A stretch of 30,626 nt of DNA, taken from CAYFKJ01 sp964528595 (GTDB lineage: Bacteria; Pseudomonadota; Alphaproteobacteria; UBA2966). Positions 6,782-13,953 of this stretch are shown piece by piece. The notes beneath the pieces were generated by a model, which saw only the letters and a program-made list of their open reading frames with translations, was not told the DNA's origin and did not search any database. The stretch covers positions 1 to 30,626 of the forward strand of contig CAZGTM010000042.1 in NCBI GenBank assembly GCA_964528595.1, in the 5' to 3' direction. How positions within the stretch are numbered: the stretch's first letter is position 1; each line of letters begins with the position of its first letter. The translations under genes and the position numbers were made by a program.

Positions 6782-7569
6782 CGATTCAGCACCTCGATCT
6801 GTTCCGGGTGGGTCAAGTTTATCATGGGACCGTTGCGCCACGACAGCCAGCCCCGGATGCGCACGCGGCGGCCTTGCCAGGCCAAGGGATCGATGCCGTC
6901 GGCTTTGAACGTCCGGCCGCTGCGTTTGGATATGGTGATCGTGAAGTCGCTTCGCCAATCCTCCCCGAAATTGAGGTAGGTGCGTCCCCGCACCCGGGCC
7001 GCTGACAGCACCTCGCCCTCGACCAACTGAAAGGTATCGATACGGCGCACCGTCTCGTCGGGCGTCCGGATGGCGTAGTAATTGAGCCGCCAGATACCGC
7101 GCCGGGCCGACCGGGCGGCCCGCTCGAGCGCCAGCATATCGGCAACCATCGTCCGGTTGTCGGAAAACGAATAGACCCGCGCCAGCCCTTGCTCGAGCAG
7201 GATGCCCTGGACCCAGCGGCCGTCCTCGGTATGAAGGTGGGCCAGCGCCCGGCCATGCCGGTCGATCTTGCGCCCACCGTAGGAAAGCGCGACGGCCCGG
7301 CCCAGCACCAGCTTTTCCAGCGACGTCTTGCTGGCGTCGGCCAGCGGCTGCTTTCGCACGTTGGGCCGGCCCAGCGGCAGTTTCGGCGCCTGGATGCCGA
7401 CCAGGCGGATGCGCCGGCCATCCTCCAGGTGAACGGTATCGCCGTCCACAACCCGGCTCACCACGCCCGCACCCCCGGGCTCGAGCATCGAGCCGTCGGC
7501 GACCACGGGACGCGCCACGCCCGTGAGCAAGAGCGGGATGAGAAGACAATGGGCAAGAACCGGACGCAT
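6778..7569 (-). CDS. Secreted SNase-like (thermonuclease-fold) protein
   Basis: A 263-residue protein with an N-terminal signal peptide (about residues 1-25) followed by a staphylococcal-nuclease OB-fold domain (about 35-165). The domain has RVVDGDTVHLEDG and RRIRLVGIQAPKL. The calcium/substrate loop Arg is present at 55, and the second catalytic Arg is likely Arg107 in DRHGRALAH. The general-base Glu of the classical APE motif is Lys63, so nuclease activity is doubtful. The C-terminal 90 residues form a second beta-rich, OB-like domain ending in LTHPEQIEVL. The gene is first in a two-gene minus-strand unit, overlapping the M48 protease gene by 4 bases. A shared envelope function is therefore likely. 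Family firm, activity uncertain. Confidence 0.85.
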   Translation of the reverse strand: MRPVLAHCLLIPLLLTGVARPVVADGSMLEPGGAGVVSRVVDGDTVHLEDGRRIRLVGIQAPKLPLGRPNVRKQPLADASKTSLEKLVLGRAVALSYGGRKIDRHGRALAHLHTEDGRWVQGILLEQGLARVYSFSDNRTMVADMLALERAARSARRGIWRLNYYAIRTPDETVRRIDTFQLVEGEVLSAARVRGRTYLNFGEDWRSDFTITISKRSGRTFKADGIDPLAWQGRRVRIRGWLSWRNGPMINLTHPEQIEVLNR

Positions 7570-7698
7570 CGGGCCAGCCTAGCAGGCTGATTGTGTACAC
7601 ATAAGTGGCCTCGAAATCGGTGTTTGGAGCGCGCGGCGGTATTTCGTACAATCCGGCAGCGTTCACCCCTGCCAGCCAACGATCCGGAGTTCACGTCC

Positions 7699-8229
7699 GT
7701 GCCATTTTCAGTCAGAACCTTCTGCGCTCTCGCGCTTTTCCTGGGGCTCAGCGGCACGGCGACGCAAGCACGGGCCGAAGACCCCGATTTCATGGTCTTC
7801 AGCGCGGGCGTGCACGACTACAACGACGACGGCCGCACGGGCGAGGTCAGGTTGGAGTACCGCTCCGATATTGATTGGTGGTTTTTAAGGCCGTTCAGCG
7901 GCTTTACGTACACGGCGGACAAGGCCATGTACGGCTACGCCGGTGTATTCGTGGATTTATTTTTCGGCCGCCGCGTCGTGCTGCAGCCGAGCTTCGCCGC
8001 CGGCGCCTACAGCCGGGGCGCCGAAGGCAAGAATTTGGGGCACTGGATCGAATTCCGCTCGCAATTGGAACTGGCCTACCGCTTCGACGACCGCTCGCGC
8101 ATCGGCTTGTCCGTCAATCACATCTCCAACGCCAGTCTGGATGCCGACAACCCCGGCGCCGAAAGTTTCGTGTTGACCTACGCCGTGCCCTTCGACCAGA
8201 TCTCCGGCAAGAACCTCTGGGGCGATTAG
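7699..8229 (+). CDS. pagL: Lipid A 3-O-deacylase, PagL family
   Basis: A 176-residue outer-membrane protein. A signal peptide (about 1-26, ending ARA) is followed by alternating beta-strand segments fitting an eight-stranded barrel. The PagL signature NHISNASLDADNPG gives catalytic His141 and Ser143. Glu155 lies exactly 14 residues after the His, the same spacing as the Pseudomonas triad (His126, Ser128, Glu140). PagL removes the 3-position acyl chain of lipid A, lowering membrane inflammatory potential and altering barrier properties. GTG 7699 is chosen because it gives a clean signal peptide and GGAG lies about 10 bases upstream; the frame is open further upstream with no domain. It is divergent from the SNase-like gene and is followed by tRNA-Arg. 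Confidence 0.85.
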   Translation: MPFSVRTFCALALFLGLSGTATQARAEDPDFMVFSAGVHDYNDDGRTGEVRLEYRSDIDWWFLRPFSGFTYTADKAMYGYAGVFVDLFFGRRVVLQPSFAAGAYSRGAEGKNLGHWIEFRSQLELAYRFDDRSRIGLSVNHISNASLDADNPGAESFVLTYAVPFDQISGKNLWGD

Positions 8230-8258
8230 CGCCCGCCGAAGCGCGCCGAATATCCGGT

Positions 8259-8287
8259 TTGCATCCATCCGGCGTTGCGCTTATATG
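8259..8287 (+). promoter_or_regulatory. Likely promoter of tRNA-Arg
   Basis: TTGCAT (8259-8264) and TATATG (8282-8287) are separated by 17 bases. The predicted start is near 8294, about 12 bases before the mature tRNA 5' end. By sequence match only. Confidence 0.5.
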
Positions 8288-8305
8288 AACCCGGACGGCC
8301 TCAAC

Positions 8306-8382
8306 GGTCCCGTAGCTCAGTCGGATAGAGCACCAGATTCCTAATCTGGGGGTCGCAGGTTCGAATCCTGCCGGGATCACCA
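8306..8382 (+). tRNA. tRNA-Arg (anticodon CCU)
   Basis: A complete 77-base cloverleaf with encoded CCA. The acceptor GGTCCCG pairs with CGGGATC (one G-T pair). The D arm is GCTC/GAGC. The anticodon stem CCAGA/TCTGG encloses loop TTCCTAA, giving anticodon CCT at 8340-8342. The T arm has GCAGG-TTCGAAT-CCTGC. It reads AGG codons, rare in this GC-rich genome. No integrase or duplicated 3' end was seen nearby. Confidence 0.97.
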
Positions 8383-8406
8383 TTCCCGTGGTTGAGAGGG
8401 GGCGGC

Positions 8407-8437
8407 AAAAAAAGAGGGATGCGTTGCCGCATCCCTC
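8407..8437 (-). terminator. Rho-independent terminator of the PhoX-like gene
   Basis: On the minus strand a perfect 10-bp stem (GAGGGATGCG / CGCATCCCTC) with a 4-base loop is followed by seven T residues. It lies 39 bases downstream of the PhoX-like stop and faces the tRNA gene. Confidence 0.9.
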
Positions 8438-8475
8438 CAGTTTCTGTGTCGTTTGTCCGCAGTTGCGGTTCGGAC

Positions 8476-10203
8476 TTATTTCTTGAGCCAGAGGAAATCG
8501 ACCGGGTGCTGGCGGCTGCCGGCATCCTCGGCGATCAACAGGCCGCCCGCGGGCGTCGACAGGATGTTGTCGGGACTGGCGATGCCGCCCAACTCACAAC
8601 CCTTCTTGTTGCCGATGTCCTTGCCGACGACGTAGGGCTCGAGGCGCTTTATGTCATAGTCGGCCGTCAGCGCGCCACGGTAGACGGCGCCGCAGGCTTC
8701 CTTATCGAGCGCGATGTCACCGGGCGCGGCTTTGTCCTTGGCGCCGGACGACCAGTGGACGTGGCCCCAGGCCTTGTCCATGCTCTCGGTGATGTTGGAG
8801 GCCGCGACGTAAACGGCCTTGCCGTCGGCCGCGACGCCTTCCATCTTGTTCCAGTCGTTGGTGGCGCCCAATGCGGCGGCAGACTTGCGGCTTTCGAGAA
8901 AGGCCGGACGGTCGTCCTTGTAGCTGCCGACCTTGCCGTCACCGTTGAGGTCCTTGCCGGATTTGCCTTCCGCCCAGTTGTTGACGTCGGCGTCGGAGAG
9001 GTAGTTGGTGCTGCCCTCCTTGTAGTCCTTGGGACCGATGCCTTCGTATTCGTCGATCCACTTGCCGATCTGGGCGTTGTTGCCGCTGGCCAGTTCGATC
9101 CAACTCACGCCGAAGCCGGTGGTGCGCGGGTCGCTGCCGGCGTCCTGGGTGAGCTTGGCGGCATAGAGCGTGCCGGCGCTCAGGTCTCCCGCCGTGTCGG
9201 CGACGAACTTGAAGAACACACCGCCGGAGTTGGAGTTGTACTTGGCGTTGGTGTATTTGGCCGAATCATCATCCGACTGGTAGACGGTCTTGCCGTCCCC
9301 CATGACGACGACGTTCTCGTGGCTGAACCGGCCATGTGCGTAGTGCCGCACCAGCGACGGTTCGCTGGCTGCATTGTTCATCTCGATGTTGTAGCCGTAG
9401 CGGTAGGGGTTGGAATCCCGTCCCAGGAACGCAGTCATCTTCTTGGCCTGGTGGTAGGAGATGTCGTTGCCCTTGCGGAACGAGGGCCGCTCGTCCTCGT
9501 CGTGGTCGTTGGGGTGGTTCCACAGGCCGGTGTTGTAGAAGTAATACTCCTCCGACATGATCGGCGTGCCCCAGGGCGACACCGTGCCGAAACACAGCAC
9601 CCAGGCGCCGTCGATGCCTTGCAGGTCGAGCATCTTCGACTGCTGCAGGTCGGCCGACCAGCGGCCGTTGCTGCGTTTGAGCTTGAGCTGGCTGACGCTG
9701 GATACGCCCTTGCGGCCCGCGCCTTCGAACGCCGTGTAGAGATAGGCTTCGGTCGAGCTCAGCGGGATGAAGGCGTTGAAATCCACGTCGTTGCTGACGA
9801 ACATCAGCTTGCCGGCGTGGTCGTAGACGCCGCCGACGACCTGGCCGTTGCCCATCTTGTCGCCGGATTTGGCCAGAGTGACGTATTCGCCCGCCGCCAC
9901 GTGAACCCTGCCGCGGTCGTCCTTGCCGGGAATGGCGACGTCGCCGCCCGAGTAGGTGTTGATGTTCATGCCGGCGATATAGCCGATCTCGGCGGCCGGG
10001 CCGCCTTCCTTGTAGGTCGCTTTCTTGCCCGGATGCTGGGCGTTGAAGAACAGCTCACCCAGGCCGTTCACCGCGATACCCGCGACCTCGGCGCCCGCCG
10101 GCACCGTGGCGATGCGGACGAGGTCGCCGTCGGCCTTGGCGACGCCGGCAACCGCGAACAGCGCCGCCGATGCGGTCGCCAATAAAGTCTTCCTGATAGC
10201 CAT
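8476..10203 (-). CDS. PhoX-type (DUF839) secreted phosphatase-like protein
   Basis: A 575-residue exported protein with a Sec signal peptide (about 1-24, ending AKA). It lacks the twin arginine seen in classical Tat-exported PhoX. The PhoX hallmark is present as LCFGTVSPWGTPIMSEEYYF, supplying the Cys (residue 204) and the Glu pair that hold the iron-calcium cofactor in the Pseudomonas enzyme. The usual CAGG is CFGT here. Further PhoX-like segments are NGQVVGGVYDHAGKLMFVSNDVDFN and KMEGVAADG. DLNGDGKVG near residue 423 is an EF-hand-like calcium loop. Such enzymes release phosphate from esters outside the cytoplasm. AGGAGGGG sits just upstream of ATG 10203. It is a monocistronic gene with a strong terminator. 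Substrate and true phosphatase activity remain inferred. Confidence 0.8.
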   Translation of the reverse strand: MAIRKTLLATASAALFAVAGVAKADGDLVRIATVPAGAEVAGIAVNGLGELFFNAQHPGKKATYKEGGPAAEIGYIAGMNINTYSGGDVAIPGKDDRGRVHVAAGEYVTLAKSGDKMGNGQVVGGVYDHAGKLMFVSNDVDFNAFIPLSSTEAYLYTAFEGAGRKGVSSVSQLKLKRSNGRWSADLQQSKMLDLQGIDGAWVLCFGTVSPWGTPIMSEEYYFYNTGLWNHPNDHDEDERPSFRKGNDISYHQAKKMTAFLGRDSNPYRYGYNIEMNNAASEPSLVRHYAHGRFSHENVVVMGDGKTVYQSDDDSAKYTNAKYNSNSGGVFFKFVADTAGDLSAGTLYAAKLTQDAGSDPRTTGFGVSWIELASGNNAQIGKWIDEYEGIGPKDYKEGSTNYLSDADVNNWAEGKSGKDLNGDGKVGSYKDDRPAFLESRKSAAALGATNDWNKMEGVAADGKAVYVAASNITESMDKAWGHVHWSSGAKDKAAPGDIALDKEACGAVYRGALTADYDIKRLEPYVVGKDIGNKKGCELGGIASPDNILSTPAGGLLIAEDAGSRQHPVDFLWLKK

Positions 10204-10474
10204 TGAGATCCCCTCCTGTTGAACGATCTTATTGTTGCCGGATCGATACCGGCTTTTTTTGACAGCCGCGTGACGGCCCGATCATTTTTTTGCTGTGGCG
10301 CAATGGTAACCAATTACGCGCGCCACGAGAACAGAAACCTGACCTATTGGACAGACTTTATTCGCGAGGCGGCGCGGTCGCAGTCTCTTGTCCGGTCAGA
10401 TTTGATCATCAATCTGTGGTTAATCGAGGGCCCGGTCACTACAATCCATCGACAAATTTTTACCGGAGCACCCC
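10204..10474. other. Divergent intergenic region with a T-tailed hairpin
   Basis: 271 bases separate the PhoX-like gene from the URO-D-type gene. At 10237-10260, GCCGG / CCGGC with a 7-base loop is followed by seven T residues on the plus strand, a terminator shape with no obvious plus-strand gene before it. On the minus strand it would lie in the 5' leader of the PhoX-like mRNA. No Pho box is evident. No gene is seen. Confidence 0.5.
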
Positions 10475-11641
10475 ATGCCCCTGACCTCCCGCGAGCGCGT
10501 GCTGGCCGCCGTCAACCACGAAGAACCCGACCGCGTGCCCATCGTCCTCGGCGTGAGCAACGCCACCGGCATCAAGATGAAGCCCTACCGGGAAATCAAG
10601 CGGATCATCGGTGTCGAAGCTCCGGATGATTACATCTATCAATGGCCCGAACTCGGCACGGCGGCTATCGACGAAGCCACCATGCAACGCCTGCACAGCG
10701 ATGTGCGCGGCGTCACCGACCTGGAACCGGCAAGTATCCTGGAGGCCAACCGGGCGCGGGAGGCGCACGCCGATTTTATCGACAGCTGGGGCAGCGGCCA
10801 GAAAGAGGTCAAGCCGGGCGAGTGGTACCCCGGCATCCACCCCATGCGCGGCGCCACCACGGTCGAGGAGATAGAGGCCTACGCGGGCTGGCCCGACATG
10901 ACGGATCCCAGCCGGGTCGCCCACGTGCGGGCCGAGGCGGCGGCGCTGGCGGCGCAGAACGAACACGCCATCCTGGCCACGCCCTGGCTGCTGTTCCCGT
11001 TCGAGCGGGCCCACGCCATGCAGGGCATGGATAAGTTCCTGCGCAACATGTTCAAGTATCCCGACTTCGCCCAGGCCCTGATGGAAACCATCGCCGGTCA
11101 CTGCAAGACGCTGATGGCGGCGTTCCTCGCCGAACTCGGCGGCAACGTCGACATCATCAAGATCGGCGACGATCTCGGCACCCAGGAAAGCCTGATGATC
11201 TCGCCGGACATGTACCGCCGTATCCTCAAACCCATCCACGCCGACTTCATTGCCTTCATCCGCGAGCGCACCAAGGCCAAGGTCTTCTTCCATACCGACG
11301 GCGACGTCGAACCGCTGATCGACGACTTCGTCGAAATCGGCGTCGATATCCTCAATCCCATCCAGACCTCGGCGGGCAAGATGTCCGACCTCGCCGGACT
11401 GAAAAAACGCTTCGGCAAGAACATCGTCTTCTGCGGCGCCGTCGACACCCACCATGTGCTGCCCCACGGCTCGCCCGACGACGTACGGGCCGAAGTCAAA
11501 CGGGTGATCGAAACGCTCGGGACCGGCGGCGGCTGCATGATCGGGCCGGTTCACACCATCATGAACGACGTGCCCGGCGAAAACGTCCTCGCCATGGTCG
11601 ACGCCGTTGAGGAATTCGGCCGCTATCCGCTGGGTGTTTGA
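10475..11641 (+). CDS. Uroporphyrinogen decarboxylase-fold protein (methyltransferase-type)
   Basis: A 388-residue TIM-barrel protein of the URO-D superfamily. It begins with the typical TSRERVLAAVNHEEPDRVPI. That start and the FHTDGDVEPLIDDFVEIGVDILNPIQ segment are shared with MtaA/CmuA-type corrinoid methyltransferases rather than with HemE. His273 and Cys320 (FCGAVDT) are plausible zinc ligands. IKIGDDLGTQESLMISPDMYRRILKP and GGCMIGPVHTI are further family marks. Members move methyl groups between corrinoids, thiols and small substrates, or have unknown roles. No cognate corrinoid protein is adjacent, so the substrate is unknown. CCGGAGCACCCC upstream gives the ribosome binding site. Its 3' end overlaps recQ by 19 bases in convergent orientation. 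Confidence 0.8.
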   Translation: MPLTSRERVLAAVNHEEPDRVPIVLGVSNATGIKMKPYREIKRIIGVEAPDDYIYQWPELGTAAIDEATMQRLHSDVRGVTDLEPASILEANRAREAHADFIDSWGSGQKEVKPGEWYPGIHPMRGATTVEEIEAYAGWPDMTDPSRVAHVRAEAAALAAQNEHAILATPWLLFPFERAHAMQGMDKFLRNMFKYPDFAQALMETIAGHCKTLMAAFLAELGGNVDIIKIGDDLGTQESLMISPDMYRRILKPIHADFIAFIRERTKAKVFFHTDGDVEPLIDDFVEIGVDILNPIQTSAGKMSDLAGLKKRFGKNIVFCGAVDTHHVLPHGSPDDVRAEVKRVIETLGTGGGCMIGPVHTIMNDVPGENVLAMVDAVEEFGRYPLGV

Positions 11642-13449
11642 GGCGATGCTTCGGCGATGACGTCGAGGAAGGCTTTCGCGAATTTCTTGAGTTTGGCCGC
11701 GCCGACGCCGTGGATATCGGCGAAGGCGTCTTCGTCGCGGGGCGCCTGGCGGGCCATGTCCTCGAGCGAGCGGTCGGAGAAAATGACGTAGGCCGGCACG
11801 CGTCGGCCCCGCGCCAGTTCGCTGCGCTTCTCCTTCAGGCGGCCCAGCAGTTCCGTTTGCCCGGAGCTCAGGTCTTCCGGCACGGCATTGCCGCGGCGGC
11901 GTTTGCGGGCCCTGGCGGACTTCTTGATGACGTCGCGGCGGTAGCTGAAGCCCGCCTCGCCGGCCAGCAGCGCCTGACCCTTGTCCGTCAGGCTCAAGCC
12001 GCCGTGCCCGGTGACGTCGAGACGGAGGTAACCGGTCGCCACCAGCTGGCGCACGATGGACCGCCAGGTATCCTTGTCGAGCGCCGCTCCAGCGCCGTAG
12101 GCCGGTAGTTCGTCATGGCGGGCGTTGCGGATTTTTTCCGTATCGGCGCCGCGCACGACGTCGATCAAGTGGGCCTGGCCGAATATCTGTCCCGTCGCCA
12201 CGCAGGCCGACAACAAGTCCTGCGCCGTCTCCGTGCCCTCGACCATCTGCGGCGGATCGCGGCAAACGTCGCAGTTGCCGCAGCCCGCCTCGCTGGCGTG
12301 ATCCTCGCCGAAATAAGCCAAGAGCGCATAGCGGCGGCATGCCGGCGCCTCGCAATAGGAGATCAGCGCGTCCAGGCGTTTATGCTCGCGCCGTTTATGG
12401 TCGTCGCCGGCGTCTTCCTGTTCGATGAACATGCGCCGCATGCGGATGTCGTCGAGACCGTAGAACAAGTGTGCCGCGGCCGGTTTGCCGTCGCGACCGG
12501 CGCGGCCGATCTCCTGGTAATAGGCCTCGACGTTGCCCGGCATGTCGGTATGACAGACGAAGCGCACGTCGGGTTTGTCGATGCCCATGCCGAAGGCGAT
12601 GGTTGCCACCATGACCACCCCGCCCGCCTCCATCATGAAGGCGTCCTGGTTGCGGCTGCGCGCGTCGGCGGCCATGCCGGCGTGGTAGGGCAAGGCGCGG
12701 ACGCCGTTGTCGTTGAGATATTGGGCGGTTTTCTCCGTCTTGGCGCGCGACAGACAATAGACGATGCCGCTTTCGCCCTCGTGCGCCCTCACCACATCCA
12801 GCAACTGCCGTTTGGGGTCGCTACGCATTTCGACGTGCAGGCGGATGTTGGGCCGGTCGAAGCTGGAGACGTGGCGTCTGCCCCGGCCGCCGAACAGTTT
12901 GTCGGCAATATCGTTCTGGGTGGCCTGATCGGCGGTCGCGGTCAGCGCCGCGATGGGGATGCCGGGAAAGACGTCCTTGAGCCGCGCCAGTGCCTCGTAT
13001 TCGGGACGGAACGACGGCCCCCAGCGCGACAGGCAATGGGCCTCGTCGACGGCGATCAGCTTGACCGGCAGGCGCGAGAGCGCCGCCAGCATGCGCTCGG
13101 TCATCAGGCGTTCCGGCGAAAGGTACAAAAGCCGCGTCTCGCCCGCCGCCGCCCGCTTCCAGGCCGTTACGTTGACCTGGCGCTCGCGCGACGAATTGAT
13201 GGTGTCTGCGGCCACGCCGGCCAGCGCCAGGGCGGCGACCTGATCTTCCATCAGCGCCACCAGCGGCGAGACGACAATGGTCAGGCCGCCCTTCAGCAGC
13301 GCCGGGATCTGAAAGCACAGTGATTTGCCCGAGCCCGTCGGCATCACCACCATGGCATGTTCGCCGGCCAACAGGGCGTTCACCACTTCGATCTGGCCGG
13401 CGCGAAAACGGTCGAAACCAAAAACTTGCTTGAGGATCTTCTCGGGCAT
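11623..13449 (-). CDS. recQ: ATP-dependent DNA helicase RecQ
   Basis: A 608-residue 3'-5' helicase of normal RecQ length. Walker A is MPTGSGKS (36-43). Motif II is DEAHCLSRW (135-143), followed by the aromatic loop as GPSFRPEY. Motif VI is QEIGRAGRDG. The RecQ-Ct zinc site is formed by Cys residues in YCEAPACRR and CGNCDVC, followed by a winged helix. An HRDC domain occupies about 535-600. The protein unwinds forks, gaps and recombination intermediates. In E. coli the aromatic loop has His where this protein has Pro; I believe such variants occur in other bacteria, so this alone does not suggest inactivity. ATG 13449 is the family start, but no good Shine-Dalgarno is seen. Its 3' end overlaps the URO-D-type gene. 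Confidence 0.95.
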   Translation of the reverse strand: MPEKILKQVFGFDRFRAGQIEVVNALLAGEHAMVVMPTGSGKSLCFQIPALLKGGLTIVVSPLVALMEDQVAALALAGVAADTINSSRERQVNVTAWKRAAAGETRLLYLSPERLMTERMLAALSRLPVKLIAVDEAHCLSRWGPSFRPEYEALARLKDVFPGIPIAALTATADQATQNDIADKLFGGRGRRHVSSFDRPNIRLHVEMRSDPKRQLLDVVRAHEGESGIVYCLSRAKTEKTAQYLNDNGVRALPYHAGMAADARSRNQDAFMMEAGGVVMVATIAFGMGIDKPDVRFVCHTDMPGNVEAYYQEIGRAGRDGKPAAAHLFYGLDDIRMRRMFIEQEDAGDDHKRREHKRLDALISYCEAPACRRYALLAYFGEDHASEAGCGNCDVCRDPPQMVEGTETAQDLLSACVATGQIFGQAHLIDVVRGADTEKIRNARHDELPAYGAGAALDKDTWRSIVRQLVATGYLRLDVTGHGGLSLTDKGQALLAGEAGFSYRRDVIKKSARARKRRRGNAVPEDLSSGQTELLGRLKEKRSELARGRRVPAYVIFSDRSLEDMARQAPRDEDAFADIHGVGAAKLKKFAKAFLDVIAEASPQTPSG

Positions 13450-13548
13450 CGCGCCGACTATAGGCGCAATTCATTTCGAAGGCGCTTGAAATCCGCCCGC
13501 CGGACCCTCAAATTCAGTATCTACCCCCGGCGGAAATCGAGGCCCTAC

Positions 13549-13953
13549 GTGAACCCGCGGAAAAGACCGTTGATGCTCGTGCTCGGATTGGCGTTCGTCG
13601 CCATCGGCGCGGTGGGCGCGTTCCTGCCGGTGCTGCCGACGACGCCGTTCCTGATCGTGGCGTTATGGTTCTTCGCCCGCTCCTCCGAACGCCTCCACGG
13701 CTGGCTCTACTACCACCGCATATTCGGTCCGCCGCTACAGGTTTGGGACCAGTACCGCGTCATCCCGCCGGTGGCAAAGATTGCCTCAACCGGTTCGATG
13801 CTGGCCAGCCTGGCCTACCTATTGTTCTTCTCGGACCCGCCGCTGATCGTGATCTTCACCATGATCGTGCTGGTGATCTGGGGCATGTGGTACGTGCTGA
13901 CCAAACCGAGCTACCCGCCGGCCGCGGAAAAGATCGCCGACGGCGAAGTCTAA
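13549..13953 (+). CDS. YbaN/DUF454 family inner-membrane protein
   Basis: A 134-residue membrane protein with three to four hydrophobic segments. The family signature is present: an initial glycine-rich helix (LGLAFVAIGAVGAFLPVLPTTP), then FARSSERLHGWLYYHRIFGPPLQVW. The C-terminal half has two further membrane spans. The function of DUF454 proteins is not established. GTG 13549 is chosen because GAGG lies 7 bases upstream and it gives a short basic N-terminus before the first span; ATG 13573 is an alternative eight codons later. It is divergent from recQ, and its stop overlaps the end of the dehalogenase-like gene by 4 bases in convergent orientation. Confidence 0.85.
   Translation: MNPRKRPLMLVLGLAFVAIGAVGAFLPVLPTTPFLIVALWFFARSSERLHGWLYYHRIFGPPLQVWDQYRVIPPVAKIASTGSMLASLAYLLFFSDPPLIVIFTMIVLVIWGMWYVLTKPSYPPAAEKIADGEV

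Noticed and set aside
7592..7601. Perfect palindrome TGTGTACACA upstream of the pagL-like gene
   Set aside because: Ten bases, a single copy and no extension beyond the core; too short to call an operator.
6782..7666. A 295-codon upstream extension of the M48 protease frame
   Set aside because: It overlaps the whole SNase-like gene out of frame, is Arg/Pro/Gly-rich, and would bury the lipoprotein signal inside the protein.
8306..8382. tRNA-Arg as an integration site for a genomic island
   Set aside because: No integrase, no repeated tRNA 3' end and no foreign-looking gene block was found downstream.
8392..10185. A 597-codon plus-strand open frame opposite the PhoX-like gene
   Set aside because: It is the antisense shadow of a gene with a signal peptide, PhoX motif and terminator. 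Its translation is Val/Gly/Ala-rich with no domain, as is usual opposite high-GC genes.
12115..13323. A 402-codon plus-strand open frame opposite recQ
   Set aside because: Shadow frame; the minus strand encodes all the RecQ motifs.
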